Below, in pieces: positions 48,530 to 57,800 of a stretch of DNA of 64,000 nucleotides (the stretch's first letter is position 1; each line of letters starts with the position of its first letter). The stretch covers positions 1,984,001 to 2,048,000 of the forward strand of contig NZ_CP048264.1 in assembly GCF_019469185.1 (NCBI RefSeq), in the 5' to 3' direction. A program made the position numbers and the translations under genes. A model generated the notes under the pieces. That model saw only the letters and a list, made by a program, of their open reading frames with translations. It did no database searches and had not been told where the DNA came from. The stretch comes from Gilliamella sp. ESL0441 (GTDB lineage Bacteria > Pseudomonadota > Gammaproteobacteria > Enterobacterales > Orbaceae).

Positions 48530-49065
48530 CTTTTAAAGTGCATTGATAAATATATTAGGAATAATACAAAAATTATGTTCATTGCTCACTTGATATTGTT
48601 AAAAATAACGCTATTTAATAATATGCATTTATACTAATGCTATGCTCTATTGTGTGCAAACAAATTAAAGTCGTTAAAATGATAGATAAATATAAAGAAG
48701 GAAAATAATAGATAAAAAAAATCCACCCGAAATTCGAGTGGAGGGCAAAAAATGAAAAAACGTAATCTGTTAATATAGACAAGCAAAAACAGAAAAAGTT
48801 CAATTTAATTTCAGATATTTTTGAGTTTTTATAAAACTATTTTTTAACCATTTGATTTTTAATATTTATTTAATTAAATTTTTTTCAAAAAAAGTAAACT
48901 TTTTTGCTTTTTTAAAATAATACTTAATAACGTGCCACACTTTCTAGCAAATTTTCTTCAACATTTTTCATAAACTCTCATTTTCAGAAGAAACGATATA
49001 ATGTTAACAAAATGAGTAAAACTAAATTAGAAAAAACTTCATTGTTCAACCAAGACTAAGCCAAC
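48530..49065. other. Gene-free region between the EamA gene and ssrA
   Basis: About 540 bases, very AT-rich. It contains a minus-strand terminator (48714-48742) that does not belong to any called gene. The 62-codon minus-strand frame at 48615-48803 runs through that terminator and has no ribosome-binding site, so it is not called. Confidence 0.5.
48714..48742 (-). terminator. Orphan minus-strand terminator
   Basis: Stem TCCAC/GTGGA extended past one mismatch by CGA/TCG, loop AAT. Read on the minus strand it is followed by eight Ts (48721-48714). No annotated minus-strand gene precedes it; the transcript it would end must start between here and ssrA. Confidence 0.6.
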
Positions 49066-49094
49066 TTGTTTTCATCCTTGATTTCACCTATAAT
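49066..49094 (+). promoter_or_regulatory. ssrA: Promoter of ssrA
   Basis: -35 TTGTTT (49066-49071) and a perfect -10 TATAAT (49089-49094) with 17 bases between. A start near 49101 would leave a short 5' leader of about 28 bases to be removed by RNase P before the mature tmRNA. Confidence 0.75.
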
Positions 49095-49128
49095 GCCCCG
49101 ATATTGTATTACGTTACTTATCACAATT

Positions 49129-49493
49129 GGGGCTGATTCTGGATTCGACGGGATTTGCGAAACCCAAGGTGCATGCCGAGGTGCGGTTGGCCTCGTAAAT
49201 AAACCGCAAAAAAATAGTCGCAAACGACGAAAACTACGCACTAGCAGCTTAATAACCTGCATAGAGCCTTCTCTCCCTAGCCTCCGCTCGTAGGACGGGG
49301 ATAAAGAGGAGTCAAACCCAAACGAGATCGTGTGGAAGCCTTGCTTGGGGCGGAAGCATTAAACTTAATCAAGCTAGTCTATCGGTAGCGTGTTTGTCCG
49401 CAGCAGGTAGGCGAAATTTAAAGACAAACTACGCATGTAGTACCAAGGATGTAGAAATTTCGGACGGGGGTTCAACTCCCCCCAGCTCCACCA
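49129..49493 (+). ncRNA. ssrA: Transfer-messenger RNA (tmRNA)
   Basis: 365 bases from GGGGCTGATTCTGGATTCGA to the encoded CCA end, collinear with E. coli tmRNA (363). The tRNA-like ends pair (GGGGCTG with CAGCTCC) and the T-arm GGGTTCAACTCC-type loop is present. The tag frame starts with GCA at 49220 and encodes ANDENYALAA, stopping at 49250-49252; this is identical to the E. coli tag. Tags trapped peptides for proteolysis and rescues ribosomes with SmpB. The 3' end of ssrA is a frequent integration site, and accessory genes follow here. Confidence 0.97.
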
Positions 49494-50083
49494 CCATTCA
49501 AATCAATAGATGTCAATTGAAGTAAAAATAACTCTAAAAATCAATGATAAACTTTGAAAGATAAGTTTTTTGTACATTCAACTTAACTAATATAAATACC
49601 ACCGCCATAAAATAATAAGATGAATGGTAAGGAAATCTTTTTATTTGTAAGTCGAAGTGATAACAAAGTTTGGCAATTAGGTTATAAACTATGTTATATA
49701 AATAAGGAAACCGATATAACAATTTAACATTATCCGCAGCTAATAGTTAATCAAGTAGAAAGATACTTTGAAATAACATGAAGTAATCTATTTGATTCAC
49801 AATTTTTTCAATTACCCATTAAATGACATAAATAGATGCTCAAAAAATCTCATAGAATACCGCTGTGTTTTAATTAAAATTATTGATAATTTAAAAAATC
49901 GCTTTTAAGTCATGAAAAACTTTTTAGAAATGAGAGATAAATAATCATTTGATATAATTAAATAAATAATGGAACAAATCTAATTGGTTGCAAAGTCCAA
50001 GGGACGTCTATTGATCAGTATTGGTGATCCAAAATAACGATATATTTAGACTGTATAACCATTAAATTTGAAAGGAACATTTT
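49494..50083. other. Gene-poor AT-rich DNA downstream of ssrA
   Basis: 590 bases with no credible reading frame, between tmRNA and the ApeA-type gene. No integrase remnant and no second copy of the ssrA 3' end were found. It probably contains the promoter of the next gene. Confidence 0.5.
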
Positions 50084-51502
50084 ATGAGACTTGAAGAGAA
50101 ATATATAAAATTTGGTTATTTTTGGCTTCCTGAAAATCAACAGAATTCAATAGCTGGGGTTCTCTCCATTTATGATGGTGGACGGGCAGAATTAGAAATC
50201 ATGGGTAATTTTGATGAAGATAAAGAAATTGGATTTATTTGTGAACATGAAAATATTCGTCTAAAAAGAATAATTGGATTTGTCGAAGACGATGGATTAG
50301 TAACACTGGAAAATTGCATTTATCTTAAGAAAAGTTTTGGATTTGGAAACATAACTAAATCAAAAATTTTGGCTAATACAGTTTTGAGTGGGGCTGAATG
50401 GGGAGCCGATGAAATCGTTACTTTTAATACATTTTCTTTTTCTGTTGATTGCTTAGATGAATGGGTTGAAATAAGTGGTATTCATGTAGAGAGTGATTGG
50501 AAAAATAGATCAGTAAGTATTTCTTATAACAGACCTGAAAAAATAAATTTTATACTTGATAATGGGATGGAAATTGAAATTAATTTTCATTACACATCTC
50601 CTAGTTTTCCTCATATAAAAGAGGCAAAGATTACTCAAAAGGCTTATTTTACATTAAAATCTGAAGAGTTACGTAAATTAAATGATTTTATAGCTATTGC
50701 CTATAAGATAACCAACCTTATGTGCTTTGCTATGGACAAAGTTGTGAGTATAAAAAATGTTTCAGCAACATCATCTAAAAAACTAGATAAATTAGGTGAA
50801 GACGAATACCCAACTGAAATTAAATTATTCTATCAAGCCATACCATTTGTAGAAACTGTACCTAAACGTCATTCTTTTGAAATGTTATTCAATTTCAAAA
50901 TTATAAGAAATAATGCTCAGCAAATATTCAACAATTGGTTAAATGCTTATGAGTATTTATCTCCCGCATTTAGTTTATACTTTTCAACTCAAAGAGGAGA
51001 TCAAAAATATCTTGATGGTAGGTTTCTAGCTTTAGTACAGGGTTTAGAAACATATCACCGAAGAACTAGTGATGAGAAATTAATGAAGAAAGAAGTTTAT
51101 GAATCATTAGTATCTAAAATTCTTGGTGCATGTCCCGAAGAACATTTAGAATGGCTTAAAGGCAGACTAATGCATGGAAATGAAATTACCCTGAGTAAAA
51201 GGTTGAAAATGCTTATTGAACCATTTAAATGTTTTCTGGGAACAAATAGTGAAAGAAATAAACTTTTGAGACAAATTGTAAATACTAGAAATTATTTAAC
51301 TCATTATGATGAAAATTTAAAAGATAAATTAGTTACTGGACGAGATCTTTGGATTCTATGTTTAAAAATGGAAGTTATATTCCAGTTTCACTTTTTACAT
51401 GTTATTGGCTTCACTACTGAAGATATCAAAAAGACGGTTGAAAATTGCACTAAATTAAAAAATAAAATTGAAGAAATCAAAAAAAAGGATAAGACCGAAT
51501 AA
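50084..51502 (+). CDS. apeA: ApeA-type HEPN anti-phage protein
   Basis: 472 residues. The N-terminal half (about 1-200) is beta-rich and matches the ApeA N-terminal domain 1: FGYFWLPENQQNSIAGVLSI, DGGRAELEIMG, and repeated ENIRLKRIIGFV and TLENCIYLKK strands. The C-terminal third is a HEPN domain with the RNase motif R-x4-H as RNYLTHYDEN (Arg 402, His 407). ApeA is a single-gene anti-phage system described from defence-island screens and thought to act by abortive infection. A ribosome-binding site GAAAGGAAC lies before the ATG. It stands just beyond ssrA in an accessory region. Activity here is not shown. Confidence 0.82.
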   Translation: MRLEEKYIKFGYFWLPENQQNSIAGVLSIYDGGRAELEIMGNFDEDKEIGFICEHENIRLKRIIGFVEDDGLVTLENCIYLKKSFGFGNITKSKILANTVLSGAEWGADEIVTFNTFSFSVDCLDEWVEISGIHVESDWKNRSVSISYNRPEKINFILDNGMEIEINFHYTSPSFPHIKEAKITQKAYFTLKSEELRKLNDFIAIAYKITNLMCFAMDKVVSIKNVSATSSKKLDKLGEDEYPTEIKLFYQAIPFVETVPKRHSFEMLFNFKIIRNNAQQIFNNWLNAYEYLSPAFSLYFSTQRGDQKYLDGRFLALVQGLETYHRRTSDEKLMKKEVYESLVSKILGACPEEHLEWLKGRLMHGNEITLSKRLKMLIEPFKCFLGTNSERNKLLRQIVNTRNYLTHYDENLKDKLVTGRDLWILCLKMEVIFQFHFLHVIGFTTEDIKKTVENCTKLKNKIEEIKKKDKTE

Positions 51503-51907
51503 AATATTCGATTTTTTATTTTCAAACCAAATCATCATATCTGACATAAATTATATTCTTGTATGAGAATTGTTTGGTATGCCATAAAGAAATATTCAAG
51601 GAGAACAGCAACGCTGTTGCCTGATAGTTAATTAAGAAAATTAAGCTATTAATAAAATAATGCCCCTGTAAATATATTTTTTGATTGGTTATCAATATAG
51701 AAAAACTATGATTATCAATAACCTTTAATAGATAAAATGATTGTTAACCTATTTTTGTATACTGGCGAAGCAAGTTCTTTAACTCGACCTACTGATACCA
51801 CAAAAGTTATTTTTATGATCAAATTATTATTTACATTTTACTGTTTTCAACAGTAATTTTATGTGGTGTAATATTTTTTTCATGATATATATAAGGGAGA
51901 ATTTTTT
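51503..51907. other. Gene-free spacer
   Basis: 405 bases between the ApeA gene and a membrane protein. A short AGCAACGCTGTTGC-like dyad lies near 51607-51620. No gene is recognised; the stretch may contain remnants of lost genes. Confidence 0.4.
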
Positions 51908-52294
51908 ATGGCTAATTTTTTTAAAAAAACATTTGGTGGGTTAGAAAGAAGTTATTTGTTCCGACAATATTTATTCGGTTTTGTTTTTGTTATACTTATA
52001 TTAATGCCTATATCTCAGTTGAAATTATCTGATATTATAGTTCCAACTACAATTGCTTTAATCCTGTGGGGATTTTATCCATATTCTAGGTTCGTTTATG
52101 AAAGCATTATAGAGTTTATAATAGGTGATAATATAATTATCTCAAATATCTTTTTATTTTTATTCTTAAAAATAATGACTATGGGAATATGCTTTTTTTT
52201 CTCTGTTTTTATAGCTCCTTTTGGATTATTGTATTTATATTTTTATCACTCTAAATTGGAAAAACAATCCAAAGCTAATGTTATCGATAATTAG
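51908..52294 (+). CDS. Membrane protein of unknown function
   Basis: 128 residues, not recognised. The N-terminus is amphipathic (MANFFKKTFGGLERSYLFRQYLF), followed by about four hydrophobic segments (about residues 23-39, 43-58, 68-92 and 94-113). A clear ribosome-binding site, GGGAG, lies nine bases before the ATG, so it is probably expressed. It sits in the accessory region between the ApeA gene and IS fragments. A bacteriocin or effector immunity role is possible by size and topology, but nothing in the sequence proves it. Confidence 0.6.
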   Translation: MANFFKKTFGGLERSYLFRQYLFGFVFVILILMPISQLKLSDIIVPTTIALILWGFYPYSRFVYESIIEFIIGDNIIISNIFLFLFLKIMTMGICFFFSVFIAPFGLLYLYFYHSKLEKQSKANVIDN

Positions 52295-52439
52295 TTATAA
52301 AATATATCTCAACAGAAAGAGGAAAGAAGAATAAAGCCTTTATTTCCTCTTAGACGACATAAAAATTATTTATCAATAAAAATAAGATCCTTTATTGACT
52401 TTTCATTAGACCCTATCCTAAATTTTGTGTATTTGCTAG

Positions 52440-52650
52440 TTAGAGGTAACGAGTCATTCTATCACCAAATTCTATAATGAATCGATTCATCGCACTTTTC
52501 CAGTTTTGAATAGGCATAGTCCATTTTTATATGCTTGTTGTATCGCTAAATAGATAACCTTTTTAACTGAGGCATCGTTCGGGAAAACCTTAGGTTTCTT
52601 GATAGCATGACGAATAACACTATTTGATCCTCGGTTAGCTCTCGGCGGCT
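52440..52650 (-). pseudogene. Fragment of an IS256-family transposase
   Basis: The minus strand encodes NSVIRHAIKKPKVFPNDASV followed by KKVIYLAIQQAYKN and, after a frameshift, WTMPIQNWKSAMNRFIIEFG up to a stop at 52440. These are the C-terminal blocks of IS256 (mutator) transposases. Everything upstream of the AES-type block near 52645 is missing, and there are stops and a frameshift, so it is dead. Confidence 0.8.
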
Positions 52651-52874
52651 GGTTTTATTGGGTGCCAATTGCCTTTCAAGTGGTTGATTTACCAACACCG
52701 AGGCGACCTGCGACCTCACTGATTGAAAGATGTGAATTTGATAATGAATAATAATCCGATTGTTGTTTAAATTCAGGACTAAATTTTTTGACCATGATGT
52801 GTCCTCCTATGATTTTCATTTATATCATAGAGGCAATATCTGTCTACTTTTTTGGCGAGGATCAAGTGACTGTA
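52651..52874 (-). mobile_element. Truncated end of an IS3-family element with start of orfA
   Basis: From 52874 inwards on the minus strand: a TGTACAGTCACTTGATCC terminus, GGAGG, then ATG at about 52796 encoding MVKKFSPEFKQQSDYYSLSN and SEVAGRLGVGKSTT before a stop. This is the N-terminal helix-turn-helix of an IS3-family OrfA. The rest of the element is gone and the fragment abuts the IS256 piece. Confidence 0.7.
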
Positions 52875-52999
52875 CAAAGTAATATGATGGGTTCTTATTT
52901 GGTTAATTATGATCTTTCAAAACAGAATGCAGATTGAGTACACGCTTTTATAACTTTAAGCGTTATAAATAGAAAATATGAAACAAAGTGCGTTATATG

Positions 53000-53233
53000 T
53001 TAATAAACAGGCTTATATACTAAATAAGTATCTAGATCAATCACATAATCTACTTGAATGCTTTCATCATATGGATAAATATCATAGCTATAACGAGCAC
53101 AAAAAACAGATATAAAATCTTGTATATCGCAATCGGCTACTACTGTCATCACTCGATGTTTTAATTGCCCTATAGATGACACTTTACCAGAGAGTAATGA
53201 ATCGCCATAAAAACTTTCTATTTTTATTAACAT
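53000..53233 (-). CDS. Small protein of unknown function
   Basis: 77 residues, acidic and rich in Asp, Tyr and Val, not recognised. AGGAAA lies eight bases before the ATG, so it is likely translated. No membrane segment or leader. It lies on the same strand as the effector and lipoprotein array, past its last copy, so it could be a further small immunity or orphan gene. This is only a positional guess. Confidence 0.55.
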   Translation of the reverse strand: MLIKIESFYGDSLLSGKVSSIGQLKHRVMTVVADCDIQDFISVFCARYSYDIYPYDESIQVDYVIDLDTYLVYKPVY

Positions 53234-53360
53234 AAAAGTATTTCCTTTTATACAGTGCTTACATTAATTTTGATGTTTATCTAAGTGTTAAATATATTTT
53301 AAACAAAGTGCTCTATTACCTTACAGTAACATAGTAAACATACCCTGAACAATATAGGCA

Positions 53361-53489
53361 CTAAAAGGTAATGGCTAGTGATTCATCATATTCTTTTTGA
53401 ATGTGCTCCCTCAGTTTTTCTTTGTTATAACAACCTAATAGTGAACAGGTGATGAATGTCAGTAAGGTAAGTTTAATTAATGTTTTCAT
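53361..53489 (-). pseudogene. Third, truncated copy of the tandem lipoprotein gene
   Basis: ATG at 53489 opens a frame of 42 codons that begins MKTLIKLTLLTFITCSLLGC and YNKEKLREHIQKEYDE, nearly identical to copies 1 and 2, then diverges and stops at 53361. It keeps the signal peptide and lipobox LLGC but has lost the whole body of the protein. It starts ten bases after the stop of copy 2. Confidence 0.75.
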
Positions 53490-53498
53490 TCCGTGCTT

Positions 53499-54176
53499 CT
53501 AAGGTTTCATCATAAAGAGGGTTATGGGTTCATGATATAATTCACCGTCATCGCCTTTTATAAAGGTAACAGTTTCTGGATAATTTTTTCCTGGCAACTT
53601 GACTTTTACTGTATATAAGGCATTAAGCTTATCTTGATTATTTAACGCCCAATCAGGCGTATCTAATACCTGATAATCAATTTTTACATCCACATTTGTC
53701 TGATTTTTTCGATATAACCCACTTTCATACGTTTTTTCTGTTATATCTTTTACTTTTACTATTTTTTTAGGACCATAGCAAAATGAACTATTGTAAATAG
53801 GGTCTTTATCTCTATTATCAATAAATTGATGCCAATATTCACGCCCCAAATCGGTTAAATCATAGCGATAAATGCCTGATTGCCCTTCTACCGGCGTTTG
53901 GCTTAATAAGCCTAACTCTGCAAACAGTGGTAAGGTTTTCGCTAATTTACCTTTATTCCAACTCGCTCAATGAGTATCACTTTCTAATACCGGCTCATCA
54001 GTATACGGCAGTTTTACTGAACCGAGAAAATAGCAAAAGTCACCTTTGGTTTTAGTGATTGATCTTGCCCTATCATATTCTTTTTGAATATGCTCCCTTA
54101 TTTTTTCTTTGTTATAACAACCTAACAGTGAACAGGTGATTAATGTCAGTAAGGTGAATTTAGTTAATGTTTTCAT
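53499..54176 (-). pseudogene. Second copy of the tandem lipoprotein gene, broken by a nonsense codon
   Basis: Same length and frame as copy 1, starting MKTLTKFTLLTLITCSLLGC and ending EPITLFMMKP. After LESDTH a TGA stands where copy 1 has the TGG for Trp (CAATGG in copy 1, CATTGA here), at about residue 70. The frame is otherwise open to its natural stop at 53499, so this is a recent loss. The N-terminal part would make a 69-residue lipoprotein; an internal ATG at 53849 could make a 116-residue C-terminal piece. Confidence 0.8.
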
Positions 54177-54185
54177 TGCGTGCTT

Positions 54186-54866
54186 CTAAGGTTTCATCAT
54201 AAAGAGGGTTATGGGTTCATGATATAACTCACCGTCATCGCCTTTGATAAAGGTTATGGTATCAGGATAAATTTTATTGGGTAGAAACACGGAATTTCTA
54301 CCATATAACTCATTAATCTTATCTTGCCCCTTTAATGCCCAATCAGGCGTATCCAATACTTGAAAATCAATTTTTACATACACATTTGTCTGATTTTTTC
54401 GATATAACCCACTTTCATACGTTTTTTCTGTTATATCTTTTACTTTTACTATTTTTTTGGGGCCATAACAAAAAGAGCTATAGTAAATAGTTTTCTTACC
54501 ATTATTATTAATATATTGATACCAATATTCACGCCCCAAATCGGTTAAATCATAGCGATAAATGCCTGATTGCCCTTCTACTGGCATTTGGTTTAATAAG
54601 CCTAATTCAGCAAACAGTGGTAAGGTTTTCGCTAATTTACCTTTATTCCAACTCGCCCATTGAGTATCACTTTCTAATACCGGTTCATCCGTATACGGTA
54701 GTTTTACTGAACCGAGATAATAGCATAAATTTCCTTTGGTTTTGGTTAACGACATTGACCTTTCATATTCTTTTTGAATGTGCTCCCTTAGTTTTTCTTT
54801 GTTATAACAACCTAATAGTGAACAGGTGATGAATGTCAGTAAGGTAAGTTTAGTTAATGTTTTCAA
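54186..54866 (-). CDS. Lipoprotein, probable immunity protein of the VasX-like effector
   Basis: 226 residues with start TTG at 54866: AGGAG lies seven bases before it, and it aligns with the ATG starts of copies 2 and 3. A frame running further into the effector gene has no support. Signal peptide KLTLLTFITCSLLGC with lipobox LLGC, so the protein is anchored to a membrane facing the periplasm. The body has ASWNKGKLAKTLPLFAELGLL and YDLTDLGREYWYQYI, like a small winged-helix-type fold, and GPKKIVKVKDI. It starts 19 bases after the effector stop, which suggests immunity (inference). No family name is assigned. Confidence 0.7.
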   Translation of the reverse strand: MKTLTKLTLLTFITCSLLGCYNKEKLREHIQKEYERSMSLTKTKGNLCYYLGSVKLPYTDEPVLESDTQWASWNKGKLAKTLPLFAELGLLNQMPVEGQSGIYRYDLTDLGREYWYQYINNNGKKTIYYSSFCYGPKKIVKVKDITEKTYESGLYRKNQTNVYVKIDFQVLDTPDWALKGQDKINELYGRNSVFLPNKIYPDTITFIKGDDGELYHEPITLFMMKP

Positions 54867-54885
54867 TGTGGTTCTCCTGATATTC

Positions 54886-57800
54886 TTAAAATCCGCCCAA
54901 GGTGGAGTGATGATGTTTGTAACTGTCAATAAACACCAACGGTTTATTGGTGACGGTTTGATTTTTGCTATTTGTCGACGTTTTGCCCTGTGGCCAGTAA
55001 TTAATTTGTAAATAAAGCTCTTCAATGCCGTCATAACAAAACTCGCCCATTTTATAAACAATTTTAAAATAACCAAGATTTTGTTGTTTTGAATCAACCG
55101 CATTACTGTAAGCTTCAACTTTACCTATTTGGTTTATATCAAGTTCAATTTCTTTATCAACGGGTTTTAATGGAGTTTCCCGTTTAATTAATAAATCGAT
55201 GGCTGAGCTATCGGCAAAGGTTAAAATTGGGTATTCCTCTCCTTTGCTTATATGCAAGGTAATGGGCTCTTGATAGTCTTTATTATAAGCGCGAAGCACA
55301 CCTTCGTAATGACTCACTTTTGGTTTGTAATGGGGCAATGCCACCGACAGATAAATTTCGCGGCTTCTGGCTTTAACACCTATTGCTTGTATTTCTGCAA
55401 GGTTAGGACAATCTTTATTTTTATATATGACTTTATATTGGTCTTTATATTTGTCTTTAATTTTGTCAATATTGTTGACACCTTCTAAATATTGACGCAT
55501 TTTTTTGACATAATAAATCTTCTCTTTTTCTAACTGAATAGCAACATTAGCCCCCAGCATGGCAACCATAAAATCATTAATTGCCATTGCCATACTGTCA
55601 AACGTAGGTAAGTAGGGTTGCCCTTTATCCGGGTGTTCATTTAAACCCAATAAACAGCGGTTAAACCAGAGTTGCATTTTATCCCATTTGTCTGATTCAT
55701 CTTCAAAGATAATTAGTAAAATGACTGATACTGCCCCCGCAATTAAACCTAAAACAAAAATCCCTACCCCTAGCGGCCCTAAAAAGGCGGTTATTTGTAA
55801 CCATATACCTACCGAGCCGGCTAAGCTTAATACACCAGCCAGTACCTGAAGCCCCCCGGCAATACAATACGCTGTTTTGGTTGCTCCACTTTTTTGTTGT
55901 CCTTGGGCGATTAAGAAAAACCCCTCCATTATCGATATCGCACTACCTAATACGCCAACGACACCCGCTACCATGGCAGAGGTTTTAAACACCCCATTGA
56001 CTAAAAGACTGAGATTGGCTCGGTTTGTAATAAACGACCCGGCTAAATGAGATAACCCCATATTGATAAGAGTTAAAACTTCGTTGACTACCAGCGCAAA
56101 ACTTGCTGCAACTTTATATATGCCAAACTGTAAATCGCGTTTAATTTCATAACGCAGGGTTTCGCTTAAGTTTGTATCTTCCAGTTTTCGCAAGTTTTCG
56201 GTGTAGTTGAGGTAGGTGGCGGCTGATTGTAATCCTGCTGAAATCGATTTAACAAAGGCTATGCTGCCACCAAATACCGTCATTTTAGCTGTCGGGTCAA
56301 TCCCGGCATTTTTTATACTGTTTAAGATTGACTCGCCTTGTAGTTTGGCGACCCGATTATAAATTGACACCCCGGTATTTTTTAATGTTCTGGCAGGAAA
56401 TCTTGCGTTCGAATTTATGCCTGAAAATCTATCGAGTATATAGCTTTCTAATCGTTGAAATAATACCGAGCCATTTCTCAGCACGTTACGGTCATTGATG
56501 ATATCGACTAGTTTTAAGCCAATATCGATATAGTTGTTGGCTGTTATCACAAAATTCCAATCAATCACCCCATTTTGACTTTCTTCTGTTTTCGAATAAG
56601 CCGGATAGGGTGAACTTGTGCTACGGTATCCCAACGGTTCAAAATATTGATTAAATTCACGTAACTCTAACACCGGAATATTTTTCATTTGAAAATGAAA
56701 AATCAATTCGCCACTTATCACTAACGCGCTTTCAGCAACCAACTTAAATAATCGTTCTTGAATACACAGATAGTGTAATGCGCCAAGGTCTTCTTCTGTA
56801 AAGTTGGAATGCCATGAAAGTACACGTGATATGAGTATCGAATAAAGCGTCAACACAAGCTCGCCTTTTTCACAGAAGAATTTTTCATCTAACTGGTTTG
56901 ACTCTGTTTCCGCTTCCAGCTCTTGTAATATCGTTTTGGTTTCCTGCAATCGCTTTGCTTTCGCCTTTAATTCATTTTCTTCCGCGTCGCCAAGATATTG
57001 CGCTATTTGTTCGTCGGTTTTGTTTTCTATCGGCGAGTATAAATGACTGTGCGCTTCCAGCTCTTGTTTCATGATGTTAAGGCGTTTTTTTATGATTAAC
57101 GCCCAAAAACTGTTACTTCGTCCATCAAGCAGATGATAAAAAATACTATCGCCATAATTGATTAAGTTATCCCATAATGCTATTTGTATTTGGCTCTTCA
57201 CACCGCCGATAGACGTAAAATCTATCATTGCTAAAAAATCCGAAAGATAACCTACATGGTTGTTAGAACAATTGGTATCACACTCTATTAACCAAAATTT
57301 GCAATCATTAAATTGACTCATTTCGTCTGGAGTGTGTTGTGACCAGTGTTGATATCCAAATAACCATAGCAAATAATACAAATAGTCCTGCGAAAAGTGA
57401 TTAATCGAACGGATTATAGCGTTATATCTGTTTTTTTCTAAATCGGTAAATTGCGTTTCAGCCCCCGGGTTTAATCGCTTTTCATATTTTTCCATATGTT
57501 TGCGGGTTCTCGATAAAGCATCGAGTTCTGCCCGACCATTTATTATACTGTTATGTTTAAAAGCTTTGACATCGTAATATTCTTCGGTTTTAAAAATCCC
57601 TTTTTCTTTATTTTTTTGTTTCAGGTGGTTACGTTTTTCTTCATCTGTCATCGGAACTTCAAAATATCCCTTTGATAGTAAGTTTTTTGTTCTTGGCCAA
57701 GTATGAGTTTGCTCGTACGCTCCTATATTGGTTTTTGATATATAGTCATATTCTGGCTCTTCTTGTGCTTTTGATAATTCTATTGCTTTGATTTGATTAC

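Noticed and set aside
48615..48803. A 62-codon minus-strand hydrophobic frame before ssrA
   Set aside because: It crosses a strong terminator on the same strand and lacks a ribosome-binding site.
53945..53975. Stop-codon readthrough or selenocysteine at the TGA of lipoprotein copy 2
   Set aside because: No selenocysteine-type hairpin follows, copy 1 has Trp here, and a simple nonsense mutation explains the difference.
54867..55118. An 84-codon N-terminal extension of lipoprotein copy 1
   Set aside because: It overlaps the end of the effector gene in another frame and would bury the lipoprotein signal; copies 2 and 3 start at the equivalent of the TTG.
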